The notes under the pieces were generated by a model. It saw nothing but the letters and a program-made list of their open reading frames with translations, did not search any database and was not told where the DNA came from. From Selenomonadaceae bacterium (lineage in GTDB: Bacteria > Bacillota > Negativicutes > Selenomonadales > Selenomonadaceae), in contig JAQYBD010000025.1 of the NCBI GenBank assembly GCA_029338835.1, positions 1 through 45,068 on the forward strand: a DNA stretch of 45,068 nt, in the 5' to 3' direction. The translations under genes and the position numbers were made by a program. Positions within the stretch are counted from its first letter, which is position 1; every line of letters begins with the position of its first letter. Of the stretch, positions 23,777 to 32,807 are shown piece after piece.

Positions 23777-25483
23777 TTGAAACGTAAATTTTTGAGTGAT
23801 TTTTGGCAATTATTCCGTGGCTATTGGCATTCGGAAGAAAAGTGGAAGGCACGCGGACTTTTGGCTTTCGTCATTGTCTTGAACTTTGCTTCGGTGTATC
23901 TGCTCGTGCGCCTCAACAGCTGGTACAACGTTTTTTATAACGCTTTGCAGCAGTATCAGTCCGAGTCCTTCTGGCCGCTCATCGGCGAGTTCACAGGGCT
24001 GGCTTTCCTGTACATCATCCTGGCTGTTTATGCCATTTATCTGCGGCAGATGCTGCAGATCAAGTGGCGGACCTGGATGACGGATCGCTATATTGGCCGC
24101 TGGATGAAGGATCAGGTCTATTATCGCCTGCAGGTCTTGAAGAGCGATACGGATAACCCGGATCAGCGAATCAGTGAGGATATCAATCAGTTCGTCTCAT
24201 TGACACTGCAGCTTCTGCTGGGCTTCCTCAAGCAGCTGACGACGCTCGGCGCTTTCGGTGTGGTACTCTGGAACCTTTCAGGTGCCTTTACCGTGCCGTT
24301 CGGCGGGCATGAATTCGTGATTTATGGGTATATGTTCTGGTTTTCCCTGCTTTATGCTGTGCTTGGCACGGTGGGCGTCCATTTTGTCGGCCGCCGGCTT
24401 ATTGGACTCAATTTTGATCAGCAGCGTTTTGAGGCAGATTTTCGTTTTGATATGATGCGCGTGCGTGAGAACAGTGAAAGCATTGCGTTTTATCGTGGGG
24501 AACAGCCGGAATCGGTGGGCTTTGCGGAACGCTTCGCAAGGGTCATCGAGAATTACTGGCATCTCATGCGTCAGACGAAACTCCTGAATTTCTACGTCAA
24601 TGGCTACGGCCAGCTGGCCATCATCGTGCCGCTCGTCATGGCGGCACCACAGTATTTTGCTGGTACTATGACGCTCGGCGGACTGATGCAGACGGCTTCG
24701 GCGTTCGGGCGCGTGCAGGATGCGCTTTCGTACTTCGTCACGGCATACGATACCATCGCACAGCTTGCAGCGGTCATCCATCGTCTTTCGGGCTTCACGC
24801 ATCACATGGATGAGGTTGCTGCCCTTAAGAGCGATATTGTCTATGCACAGGGGGATGATCCGGAACTCGTGCTGCAGGATCTGGCGGTGAGCCTGCCCGA
24901 CGGGCGCACGCTTTTGCGCGACTGCAATGTGGCATTGCCAGCCGGCAGCCGCCTGCTCATCACGGGCGCTTCGGGCTGCGGCAAGAGTACGTTGCTGCGC
25001 ACGATGGCTGGTATCTGGCCGTATGGCAGCGGCAAATTGTCGGTCAGGAAAGGCAGCCGTGTCCTTTTCCTGCCGCAGCGCCCCTATCTGCCACTCGGCA
25101 GCTTGCGCCGTGCGCTCTATTATCCCTTGAGTGCGTCCGGTCCTGAGGAACGTCTCCGGGAGGCCTTGCGCAAGGCGGATCTCGCGCAGCTGGTAGATCG
25201 CCTGGACGATATCGATGACTGGAGCCGCATCCTGTCTCTAGGAGAGCAGCAGCGTCTGGCCTTTGCACGTGTCCTGCTCGTGCGTCCGGACTGGGTGTTC
25301 CTCGATGAGGCGACTTCGGCACTTGATGAACCGCGCGAGCAGGAGATGTACGAACTGCTGCGCCGGGAGCTCCCGCAGATGGGCATTATCAGCGTCGGTC
25401 ACCGTTCGACGCTCTTTGCTCAGCATCAAGAAGAACTCCATCTTGCCGGTGATGGCAACTGGTGCGTGGCTCCAGTCACCTGA
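23777..25483 (+). CDS. ABC transporter permease/ATP-binding protein, YddA/SbmA-related
   Basis: Half-transporter of 568 residues with a membrane domain (about 20-330, first helix near LLAFVIVLNFASVYLLV) of the ABC_membrane_2 type found in YddA and in the mycobacterial vitamin B12 importer Rv1819c. The ATPase domain (about 360-560) has Walker A GASGCGKST (397-405), signature LSLGEQQRLAFARVLL and Walker B WVFLDEATSALDE. It would act as a homodimer in the inner membrane. Substrates of this family include cobalamin, hydrophilic peptides and long-chain acyl-CoA, so direction and cargo cannot be set. The start is TTG, with AAGGA 9 bases upstream. A perfect 20-bp terminator follows, shared with the DeoR gene. 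Confidence 0.85.
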   Translation: MKRKFLSDFWQLFRGYWHSEEKWKARGLLAFVIVLNFASVYLLVRLNSWYNVFYNALQQYQSESFWPLIGEFTGLAFLYIILAVYAIYLRQMLQIKWRTWMTDRYIGRWMKDQVYYRLQVLKSDTDNPDQRISEDINQFVSLTLQLLLGFLKQLTTLGAFGVVLWNLSGAFTVPFGGHEFVIYGYMFWFSLLYAVLGTVGVHFVGRRLIGLNFDQQRFEADFRFDMMRVRENSESIAFYRGEQPESVGFAERFARVIENYWHLMRQTKLLNFYVNGYGQLAIIVPLVMAAPQYFAGTMTLGGLMQTASAFGRVQDALSYFVTAYDTIAQLAAVIHRLSGFTHHMDEVAALKSDIVYAQGDDPELVLQDLAVSLPDGRTLLRDCNVALPAGSRLLITGASGCGKSTLLRTMAGIWPYGSGKLSVRKGSRVLFLPQRPYLPLGSLRRALYYPLSASGPEERLREALRKADLAQLVDRLDDIDDWSRILSLGEQQRLAFARVLLVRPDWVFLDEATSALDEPREQEMYELLRRELPQMGIISVGHRSTLFAQHQEELHLAGDGNWCVAPVT

Positions 25484-25586
25484 GCCGCAGCTGCCGGGCT
25501 TCACTCCTGGTGTCAGCAGCTGGCTTTCCTGAGTCTTGCGTGCTGACGCGCTGCAGATTTGGCTGCTGTTCTTGAAGCGGAATTTG

Positions 25587-25634
25587 AAAAATCGGTCCTG
25601 CCCCAGTGGTTGTGCTGGGGCAGGACCGATTTTT
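25587..25634. terminator. Bidirectional terminator, perfect 20-bp stem
   Basis: AAAAATCGGTCCTGCCCCAG (25587-25606) is perfectly complementary to 25615-25634, with an 8-base loop. It ends with five T in both directions and separates the convergent ABC transporter and DeoR genes. Confidence 0.95.
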
Positions 25635-25648
25635 CTTTGGTGAGGTGT

Positions 25649-26404
25649 TTATCCAATCAGGCGGATATGGCGTTCGAGAAAGAAATCCTGCCATTCCCGC
25701 GAGGGTTCTTCGTCGGTGACGACGCAGTGGATATGGGAAAAGTCATCACATTTGACGAAAGCCGTCTTGTTGAATTTTGAGTGGTCGACGAGCAGGACTG
25801 TCTTGCGTGCTTGCTCCATCATGATTTGCTTGATCTTGCTTTCGCTCTCGTTGGATTCCATGACGCCTTTGTCGATATCAATGCCTTTGCAGCTGATGAA
25901 GGCGTAATCCACGAAGTAATTGTGCAGCGTCTGATAGGCGGTGGAGCCTGTCAGGGCGCAGGAACTCTCACGCATTTTCCCTCCGGTGCAGATCATCTGG
26001 AAGCCGCTGTTCATGAAATCGTTCATGAGGCGGATGGAGTTGGTGATGACCGTGATGCTGCGCTGTCCTTTGAGCTGCTGCAACAGTGCCTGGCAGGTCG
26101 TACTCGAGTCCATCATGATGGTATCGCCATCGTGGATGAGTTCGGCGGCTTTATCCGCAATGTGCAATTTGCTTTCGCTGTTGATGGCACTGCGCCGGGT
26201 GTACGAGAGGTCTTCGCTGGTGCTTTCTGCAAGGACGGCACCACCATAACTGCGTCTCAGGAGATCCTGGTTCTCGAGTTTCTCGAGGTCACGCCGAATG
26301 GTTTCCTCTGTGACATGGAAGAGTTTGGCGAGTTCTGCGACATAAACCTTGCGTTCGCGTCGCAGGAGTTCCATGATTTTTTGTCTGCGTTCCAAACCGA
26401 GCAT
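25649..26404 (-). CDS. DeoR-family transcriptional regulator
   Basis: Sugar-phosphate-sensing repressor of 251 residues. The N-terminal DeoR helix-turn-helix (about 3-58) includes ERRQKIMELL and the recognition region VTEETIRRDLEKLE; the C-terminal effector domain has the DeoRC pattern (DGDTIMMDSSTT, ITNS, GGxxR seen as CTGGKMRESS, LLVDHSKFNK). It ends 15 bases from the shared terminator. The frame extends 47 codons further upstream to 26545, but the ATG at 26404 gives the normal family length, with GGAAAG as a modest ribosome binding site. No sugar operon is adjacent; the amidase gene is divergent. Its target genes cannot be told, though glg or srl operons in this window are possible. Confidence 0.9.
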   Translation of the reverse strand: MLGLERRQKIMELLRRERKVYVAELAKLFHVTEETIRRDLEKLENQDLLRRSYGGAVLAESTSEDLSYTRRSAINSESKLHIADKAAELIHDGDTIMMDSSTTCQALLQQLKGQRSITVITNSIRLMNDFMNSGFQMICTGGKMRESSCALTGSTAYQTLHNYFVDYAFISCKGIDIDKGVMESNESESKIKQIMMEQARKTVLLVDHSKFNKTAFVKCDDFSHIHCVVTDEEPSREWQDFFLERHIRLIG

Positions 26405-26498
26405 GGTCTTTCCGTCCGGGAAAACTTGTGGGATGCTGCTGGATCGGCATTCCTGCAAGGCTGCACATTTTCCCGCGACGTCCTCCTTTTCTGTTATT

Positions 26499-26515
26499 CT
26501 CCCGCAGAGCGGGAG
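26499..26515 (-). promoter_or_regulatory. Inverted repeat in the 5' leader of the DeoR gene
   Basis: CTCCCGC-AGA-GCGGGAG is a perfect 7-bp inverted repeat between the promoter and the start codon of the DeoR gene. It may be an operator for autoregulation or a leader hairpin. Confidence 0.4.
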
Positions 26516-26558
26516 GGGCGCTGCAACCGGCGCGGCGTATGGCAATATTCCTACTTTT

Positions 26559-26587
26559 ATTATAGGCTAGAATAAACAGAAATACAA
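26559..26587 (-). promoter_or_regulatory. Promoter of the DeoR gene
   Basis: On the minus strand TTGTAT (complement of 26582-26587) and TATAAT (complement of 26559-26564) are 17 bases apart. It gives a leader of about 150 bases before the ATG at 26404. Confidence 0.6.
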
Positions 26588-26730
26588 TATGAACAAATCA
26601 AAAACAATCTTTTATTTTGTTTAGTTTTTGGGGAGTTCACGTGATTGCGCGCAATACAATATTTTTTTCCCTGATTTTCAGATAAACGCGATAAAATAGA
26701 AACGTTTTGGTTAAAGAATGGGATGACGTG

Positions 26731-27333
26731 ATGAAACGCAGGGATTTTATCAAGAATATATTTTGTGTCGGAGCGGGCCTGGCCTTGGCTCCGGGGCTTT
26801 TGGGCCGGGAGCTGGCCGAAGCTGCCTGGCAGGATGGCAGCGGAGATTTGCCAGGCGTGACGATACGGCAGACGTATCTGGATTTTCGTTCGCTGACGAA
26901 CCGGCGGGTGACGGATGCCATCATCGTCCACCATGTCGGCAATACGAATGCGGATGTATCGGCTGAGACTATCCATCGCTGGCATCTGCAGAATGGCTGG
27001 GCCGGTATCGGCTATCACTTTGTGATCCGCAAGGATGGCACCATCGAAGCAGGACGGCCAATGGATACGGTAGGCGCACATTGTTATGGTGAGAATTCTC
27101 ATACGGTCGGCGTCAATGTAGTCGGGAATTTTGAGGACTATATCCCCGAAGATGCTCAGCTTGCCTCAGCCAAGCACTTGCTGGCTGCCCTGTGCCGTTA
27201 CTATGGGCTGTATCCCGATGGCAATACGATATTCGGTCATCGTGATTTCAATGCGACGGCTTGCCCAGGGAAAAATCTGTACGATATGCTGCCGGATCTC
27301 ATTGCAGGCGCAGCGCGTATATATGGCCGCTGA
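26731..27333 (+). CDS. N-acetylmuramoyl-L-alanine amidase with Tat signal
   Basis: Peptidoglycan hydrolase of the amidase_2/PGRP fold, 200 residues. Residues 2-8 (KRRDFIK) and the following hydrophobic stretch (NIFCVGAGLALAPGLL) form a twin-arginine signal, so export would be through the Tat system, matching the tatA gene in this window. The zinc ligands are in IIVHHVGN, and GHRDFNATACPGKN contains the second His and the Cys; the catalytic Tyr is in GIGYHFVIR. It should cleave the amide bond between MurNAc and the stem peptide in the periplasm. The start at 26731 (ATG) is chosen over the TTG at 26707 because the signal begins there; the ribosome binding site is weak. A perfect terminator follows. 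Confidence 0.9.
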   Translation: MKRRDFIKNIFCVGAGLALAPGLLGRELAEAAWQDGSGDLPGVTIRQTYLDFRSLTNRRVTDAIIVHHVGNTNADVSAETIHRWHLQNGWAGIGYHFVIRKDGTIEAGRPMDTVGAHCYGENSHTVGVNVVGNFEDYIPEDAQLASAKHLLAALCRYYGLYPDGNTIFGHRDFNATACPGKNLYDMLPDLIAGAARIYGR

Positions 27334-27428
27334 CCAGGTAGATCATATCTTTAGTTAAATTTATGGAAACATAAAGTTCGATTATACATATATGGAAAAC
27401 GTATACTGTTTATCCTGGACGGACATCC

Positions 27429-27474
27429 GCGGAGTGCTTGCCAGATAAGGGTTGGACAAGCACTCCGCTTTTTT
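27429..27474 (+). terminator. Terminator after the amidase gene
   Basis: GCGGAGTGCTTG (27429-27440) and CAAGCACTCCGC (27457-27468) form a perfect 12-bp stem followed by TTTTTT. It is 96 bases after the amidase stop. Confidence 0.92.
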
Positions 27475-27852
27475 GTGGTATACATGATCCGCAGAGCAAT
27501 TTCGAAAAAAAAATAATAAAAACATGAAATACATGGAGGAGTTTCAGAATATTTATCGAATCCATGTATTATAAAATCCAGTACGCAGGATTTCCATCCG
27601 AACATAAATTTGAATATGCGAGAGCTTATATTATGGATGGTGCATCGTGGTTATATCTTTGGTTTTCTTTTTATAGAGTTTGGTTTTATCCTGATAACAG
27701 CAAAACAGTCCGTTTTGGGAGGGATGGAGCTGGCTTGACGGGTTGTAAGCATGTAAATTAACAGAATGCTTTCTGTTATGATAAATATATCAGGCAGGAC
27801 GTTAAGTAAGGGGAATACGCTACTGCCCAAAGATATCCAAGGGGGACTTTTT
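27475..27852 (+). promoter_or_regulatory. Leader and promoter region of the glycogen operon
   Basis: This 378-base, AT-rich region has no supportable gene. It contains a hairpin AATACATGGA (27528-27537) / TCCATGTATT (27561-27570) with a 23-base loop, and an inverted repeat AACAGAA-TGCT-TTCTGTT (27760-27777). A candidate promoter, TTAACA (27758-27763), N17, ATAAAT (27781-27786), overlaps the second repeat, so that repeat could be an operator. About 60 bases then lead to glgC. A 65-codon frame at 27564 shows no ribosome binding site or domain and is not called. Confidence 0.5.
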
Positions 27853-29007
27853 ATGAGAAAGACAGAGTGTTTAGCAATGATACTCGCTGGTGGTCAGGGC
27901 AGCCGACTCGGGGCTTTGACGAAGAAAATCGCCAAACCAGCTGTGCCATTCGGCGGCAAGTATCGCATCATTGATTTTCCACTGAGCAACTGTGCCAATT
28001 CCGGCATCGATAAGGTCGGTGTCTTGACGCAGTATCGCCCGCTGGAACTTCACAATTATCTGGCATCTGGCAGTGCCTGGGATCTCGATAAGAAAGAGGG
28101 CGGCGTTTTCATCCTGCCGCCGTATGCACGTGAGAAGGGCGCTGACTGGTATCGCGGTACGGCGGATGCCATCTATCAGAATCTCAATTTCATCGACCTT
28201 GCGGATCCGGAATATGTCCTGATCCTTTCCGGTGACCACATCTATACGATGGACTATTCGTGGATGCTCGATGCACATAAGACGAATAAGGCTGAAGCGA
28301 CGATCGGTGTCATTGAGGTGCCTTGGGATGAAGCTTCGCGTTTCGGCATCATGAATACGGATAAGACGGGCCGTATCGTGGAGTTTGAGGAGAAACCAGC
28401 CAAGCCAAAGAGCAATCTGGCTTCGATGGGTATCTATATCTTCAACAAGGATTTCCTCAAGAAGTATCTGGAAGAAGATGCCAAGGATGAGACGTCAAGC
28501 CACGACTTTGGCAAGAACATCATCCCGAAGATGTTGGCGGATAAAGCGCGTCTGTATTCGTATGCATTCGATGGGTATTGGAAGGATGTCGGCACGATCG
28601 AGAGCCTCTGGCAGGCCAATATGGATCTCCTGCAGGATGAGCCGCCGTTTGAACTCAATGGTGATTGGAAAATCTATTCTTCGAATCCTTCTATGCCGCC
28701 GCATTATGTTGGCCCGGATGCCAGCATCAAGCGTTCGATGGTCAGCGAAGGTTCTATGGTCCTCGGTGAAGTCGAGAATTCGGTTATTTTCCCGGGCGTC
28801 CGTATCGGCAAAGGGGCAAAGATCCGGAACTCGGTCATCATGCCGTCGACAGTGATCCGTGACAATGCTGTCGTTGATTATGCCATTGTTGCACAGGGGT
28901 GTGAAATCGGAGAAGGTGCAAAGGTCACGGGTGAGCAGGGTGCGATTACCGTAGTCGCTTCGGGCGAGACTGTATTGGCAGATGCCGGCAGCAAGCAGGC
29001 AGGCTGA
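27853..29007 (+). CDS. glgC: Glucose-1-phosphate adenylyltransferase (ADP-glucose pyrophosphorylase), catalytic subunit
   Basis: First committed enzyme of glycogen synthesis: glucose-1-phosphate + ATP to ADP-glucose + PPi. The 384-residue protein has the nucleotide-binding [30 protein letters not shown], the FxxxTADAI-like [23 protein letters not shown] and EFEEKP, and a C-terminal left-handed beta-helix with hexapeptides (about 290-380). The frame extends upstream to 27766, but GGGGGA 7 bases before the ATG at 27853 sets the start. It is followed after 59 bases by glgD; in Firmicutes GlgC and GlgD form a hetero-oligomer. Confidence 0.96.
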   Translation: MRKTECLAMILAGGQGSRLGALTKKIAKPAVPFGGKYRIIDFPLSNCANSGIDKVGVLTQYRPLELHNYLASGSAWDLDKKEGGVFILPPYAREKGADWYRGTADAIYQNLNFIDLADPEYVLILSGDHIYTMDYSWMLDAHKTNKAEATIGVIEVPWDEASRFGIMNTDKTGRIVEFEEKPAKPKSNLASMGIYIFNKDFLKKYLEEDAKDETSSHDFGKNIIPKMLADKARLYSYAFDGYWKDVGTIESLWQANMDLLQDEPPFELNGDWKIYSSNPSMPPHYVGPDASIKRSMVSEGSMVLGEVENSVIFPGVRIGKGAKIRNSVIMPSTVIRDNAVVDYAIVAQGCEIGEGAKVTGEQGAITVVASGETVLADAGSKQAG

Positions 29008-29066
29008 TATGGACTGATCCTTTCACGCAACCATACAACACATCAATAGGATCGGAGTGAATAAAA

Positions 29067-30173
29067 TTGAAAACAGTAATGGGAATCATCAATCTCCAGG
29101 AAGATAATGGCATGATCCGTGAGCTTACCGAGCGCCGTGCCGTTGAGTCCCTGCCTTTTGCCGGCCGGTATCGCTTGATTGACTTTACGCTGTCGAGCAT
29201 GGTCAATTCCGGTATCCAGAATGTAGGTGTCATGCTGCCGGCCAAGCCGCGTTCCGTCCTCGATCATCTGCGCTCCGGTAAGGATTGGGATCTGGCACGC
29301 CGCCACGATGGATTGTTCTATCTGCCGGCGCCGCAGAGCGAAGAAATGAAACGCCGGGGCGATCTCAAGAATTTCTACTACAATCTCGATTTCTTTGAGC
29401 ATAGTTCCCAGAAGTACGTCCTGCTGACTGGTGGCAGTTTCGTCTACAATATGGATTTCAATGAACTCCTGCGTTTCCATCAGAATACGAATGCAGATAT
29501 CACGATGGTCTATCACACCGTTTCTCAGGAGGAGACCGGACACAATGTGGTCATCGAGACTGCCGAGACCGGACTCGTCGAAGATATTGCCGAGAAACCG
29601 GCTGTCTACGATGGTTCCAAGGTGGCCATGAATGTATTCCTGATGGAGAAGCGCATCTTTGTTGAGATGGTTCGCTATACGTATGAACATGGCGGCCAGG
29701 ATCTCCTGCTCGATGGCATCATCCGCCGGGCCAAAGAGTACAATATCTACGGGTATGAACACGATGGCTATGTGGCGCATGTCGATTCCACAGCCTCGTT
29801 CTACAAGGCCAACATGGATGTGCTGGATCCTTCCACCTGGGAAGAACTCTTCATGGGCAATAATTCTATCTACACGAAGGTCAAGGACGAGGTTCCCGTC
29901 CAGTACAAGGACACGGCCGTCGTCAAGAATTCTTTGATTGCCAATGGCTGCATCATTCGCGGTGAGGTTGAGAACAGCATCCTGTTCCGTGGCGTCACTG
30001 TCGAGAAAGGCGTCAAGATCAAGAATTCGATCATCATGCAGAAATGCGATATCAAGGAAGGTTCTCTGCTGGAGAATGTCATCTGCGATAAGAATGTGGT
30101 GATCACCAAGGAAAAATGGCTCAAGGGTGCGCAGAATTATCCGCTCATCGTGACAAAGAATGTGGTGATTTAA
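29067..30173 (+). CDS. glgD: ADP-glucose pyrophosphorylase regulatory subunit
   Basis: GlgC paralogue of 368 residues that pairs with GlgC and modulates it. The N-terminal GGxGSRL nucleotide-binding loop is missing (MGIINLQEDNGMIRELT in its place), although AGRYRLIDFTLSSMVNSG and the C-terminal hexapeptides remain, so it is very probably not catalytic alone. The start is TTG with GGAG 9 bases upstream. It is 59 bases after glgC, and a strong hairpin separates it from glgP. Confidence 0.93.
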   Translation: MKTVMGIINLQEDNGMIRELTERRAVESLPFAGRYRLIDFTLSSMVNSGIQNVGVMLPAKPRSVLDHLRSGKDWDLARRHDGLFYLPAPQSEEMKRRGDLKNFYYNLDFFEHSSQKYVLLTGGSFVYNMDFNELLRFHQNTNADITMVYHTVSQEETGHNVVIETAETGLVEDIAEKPAVYDGSKVAMNVFLMEKRIFVEMVRYTYEHGGQDLLLDGIIRRAKEYNIYGYEHDGYVAHVDSTASFYKANMDVLDPSTWEELFMGNNSIYTKVKDEVPVQYKDTAVVKNSLIANGCIIRGEVENSILFRGVTVEKGVKIKNSIIMQKCDIKEGSLLENVICDKNVVITKEKWLKGAQNYPLIVTKNVVI

Positions 30174-30182
30174 GTCTGGACA

Positions 30183-30240
30183 AGCCGTTGTAAAGAAGGA
30201 AAACCTGTGCATATGCCGGGGCTGATTTACAGCGGCTTTT
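30183..30240 (+). terminator. Intra-operon terminator or attenuator between glgD and glgP
   Basis: AGCCGTTGTAAA (30183-30194) pairs with TTTACAGCGGCT (30226-30237) with one wobble, followed by TTT. The loop is long (31 bases). It would reduce but probably not block read-through into glgP. Confidence 0.55.
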
Positions 30241-30273
30241 CTTATAGGAAACATAGCCAAGGGAGTGTTTTAT

Positions 30274-32742
30274 TTGGCAAGAGAGAACAAAGAGCAGAAG
30301 CAGAAGAACCGTGAGTTTGAACAGCTGAAGGAGAACTTGAAGCTGCGTTTTGTCAATACGGCCCATGTCATGTGGGGGCGTGATATCAAGGAACTCACGG
30401 AGAATGAGGTCTACCAGACGGTAGCTGCGACAGCCAAGCAGTATATCACCGATAACTGGATCAAGACGAATAAAACATATGCGGAACGCCAGGAAAAACA
30501 GGTGTATTATTTCTCTATCGAGTTCTTGCTTGGACGCCTGCTGAAGTCGAACCTCATGAACCTCGGCATTGAGGAAGCCGTCAAGGAAGTACTGGAGGAT
30601 TTCCATCTGAGCCTTTCGGAAGCGTTCGAGGAGGAGCCGGATGCCGGCCTCGGCAATGGCGGCCTTGGCCGTCTCGCGGCCTGCTTCATCGATTCGATGG
30701 CGGCGCATCGCCTGCCAGGGCATGGCTGCAGCATCCGTTACCAATATGGCTTGTTCGAGCAGAAAATCGTTGACGGCAACCAGGTCGAGATACCGGATAA
30801 CTGGCTCAAGAACGGCTTTGCCTGGGAGTACCGCAAGCCGGATAAAGCCATCGATGTCAAATTCAACGGCAATGCCTACATGAAGAAGATGGAAGATGGC
30901 AGCCTCAAGCTCGTCTACGAGAATCCGATGACGGTCATGGCTGTGCCGTATGATGTACCGATTGTCGGTTATCACAATAACACGGTCAATACGCTGCGTC
31001 TCTGGAATGCAGAAGTCAACCGTGATTTTTCGGATTATGGTATGCTGACGAAGGAACAGCTTCATCAGAAACAGGAATACCGCAATTTTGTCGAGAGCAT
31101 CACGGAATTCCTTTATCCGGATGACAGCACGTATGATGGCCGCCGCATGCGCCTCATACAGGAATACTTCCTGGTTTCGGCCGGTGTCCAGAGCATTGTC
31201 CGCCATTATAAGAAGACGGGCATGGATATCCATGACTTCGGACAGAAGATCGCTATCCATATCAATGATACGCATCCGGCACTCTGCGTGGCAGAACTCA
31301 TGCGCATCCTGGTCGATGAAGAAGGCCTGGAGTGGAATGAGGCTTGGGCCATCACGAAGAATACGATTGCCTATACGAATCACACCATCATGCCGGAAGC
31401 CCTCGAGAAATGGCCTGTTGACATGTTCAAGCCACTCTTGCCGCGCATCTACATGATCATTGATGAGATCAATCGCCGCTGGCTCATCGATGTACGCAAC
31501 CGTTATCCAAACAACGAAGGCAAAGTCCATGCACTTTCCATCATCCAGGACAACATGGTCCACATGGCCCGCCTGTCCATTGTCGGCGGCCACAGCGTCA
31601 ATGGTGTGGCGAAGATCCATACGCAGATCCTCAAAGACACGACGCTGCATGATTTCTACGAATACAATCCGCGGATGTTCAACAATAAGACGAATGGCAT
31701 CACGCATCGTCGCTGGCTGATGGGGGCGAACCCGGAGCTTGCCGACCTCATTGATGCGACTATCGGCAGTCGCCGCTGGCATCGCCATCCGGAGCAGCTC
31801 GACCTGCTCAACGATGCGGTGGAAGACAAGCCGTTCCTTGAGAAACTCAATGCCATCAAGCATCTGCGTAAGGAAGCGCTCGCGGCCTATGTCAAGAAGC
31901 ACAACGGTCTTGAGGTCGACCCGGACAGCATCTTCGATATCCAGGTCAAGCGCATCCATTCCTACAAGCGTCAGCTCATGAACATCATGCACATCATGTA
32001 TCAGTATCATAAGCTCAAGACGGATCCCTCTTTCGATATGCTGCCGACGACGTATTTCTTTGGTGGCAAGGCAGCACCTGGCTACTACATCGCCAAGGAA
32101 ACCATCCGCCTCATCAATGCCGTGGCAGAGAAAATCAATAAGGATGCTTCTATCCACGGCAAGATCAAGGTGGTATTCATCGAGAATTTCGGCGTTTCCA
32201 TCGGCGAGATCGTTTACCCGGCAGCTGATGTCAGCGAGCAGATCTCGACAGCTTCCAAGGAGGCTTCTGGCACGGGCAACATGAAGTTCATGATGAACGG
32301 CGCCATCACGCTCGGTACGCTCGACGGCGCGAATGTCGAGATCCGCGATGCTGTGGGCGGCGATGCCAACTGCGTCATCTTTGGCCTCAAGGCGGAGGAA
32401 GTCCTCAATTACTATGCAACGGGTACGTATTCGGCCTGGAATGAATACAATATGAATGAGAATGTCCGCACTGTCATGAATCAGTTCACAGACGGCACGT
32501 ATGGCAATTTCCAGTCGCTTTACGATTATCTGCTCAAGGATAACGATGAGTTCTTCATCCTGAAGGATTTCAACGCGTATGCGGATGCTCATGTCGAAAT
32601 CATGAACCGTTATCAGAAGCGTTTCCAGTGGCTGCGTTCGTCGGCGGTGAACATTGCCAATTCGGGTGGTTTCTCGTCTGACCGCACTATTGATGAATAT
32701 GCGAAGGAAATCTGGCAGATCAAGCCAGTCATGATCCCGTAA
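30274..32742 (+). CDS. glgP: Glycogen phosphorylase
   Basis: PLP-dependent enzyme releasing glucose-1-phosphate from glycogen chain ends, 822 residues. The PLP lysine is K671 in GTGNMKFMMNGAIT, in the block EASGTGNMKF; GNGGLGRLAACF, HINDTHP and NGITHRRWL are typical. GTG at 30265 is in frame, but GGGAG (30261-30265) overlaps it, whereas TTG at 30274 is 8 bases downstream of that site, so TTG is chosen. It lies between glgD and glgB in the same direction. A degradative enzyme in a synthesis operon is normal for this class and lets turnover follow synthesis. Confidence 0.96.
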   Translation: MARENKEQKQKNREFEQLKENLKLRFVNTAHVMWGRDIKELTENEVYQTVAATAKQYITDNWIKTNKTYAERQEKQVYYFSIEFLLGRLLKSNLMNLGIEEAVKEVLEDFHLSLSEAFEEEPDAGLGNGGLGRLAACFIDSMAAHRLPGHGCSIRYQYGLFEQKIVDGNQVEIPDNWLKNGFAWEYRKPDKAIDVKFNGNAYMKKMEDGSLKLVYENPMTVMAVPYDVPIVGYHNNTVNTLRLWNAEVNRDFSDYGMLTKEQLHQKQEYRNFVESITEFLYPDDSTYDGRRMRLIQEYFLVSAGVQSIVRHYKKTGMDIHDFGQKIAIHINDTHPALCVAELMRILVDEEGLEWNEAWAITKNTIAYTNHTIMPEALEKWPVDMFKPLLPRIYMIIDEINRRWLIDVRNRYPNNEGKVHALSIIQDNMVHMARLSIVGGHSVNGVAKIHTQILKDTTLHDFYEYNPRMFNNKTNGITHRRWLMGANPELADLIDATIGSRRWHRHPEQLDLLNDAVEDKPFLEKLNAIKHLRKEALAAYVKKHNGLEVDPDSIFDIQVKRIHSYKRQLMNIMHIMYQYHKLKTDPSFDMLPTTYFFGGKAAPGYYIAKETIRLINAVAEKINKDASIHGKIKVVFIENFGVSIGEIVYPAADVSEQISTASKEASGTGNMKFMMNGAITLGTLDGANVEIRDAVGGDANCVIFGLKAEEVLNYYATGTYSAWNEYNMNENVRTVMNQFTDGTYGNFQSLYDYLLKDNDEFFILKDFNAYADAHVEIMNRYQKRFQWLRSSAVNIANSGGFSSDRTIDEYAKEIWQIKPVMIP

Positions 32743-32807
32743 GCTGTGAATCGCGAAAGCAGGAACTTGCTTAGGATTCCAAGGGGATACACAGAAGGGG
32801 GATTATC

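Noticed and set aside
27564..27761. 65-codon frame upstream of glgC
   Set aside because: No ribosome binding site or domain, AT-driven composition, and it overlaps a hairpin arm; treated as leader DNA.
30145..32592. 815-codon minus-strand frame antisense to glgP
   Set aside because: The plus strand is a textbook phosphorylase. The antisense translation has no motif or ribosome binding site. The same applies to long frames opposite glgB (32823-34697), the GH13-GH77 gene (36777-38663) and the autotransporters (8469-9815, 11619-13064).
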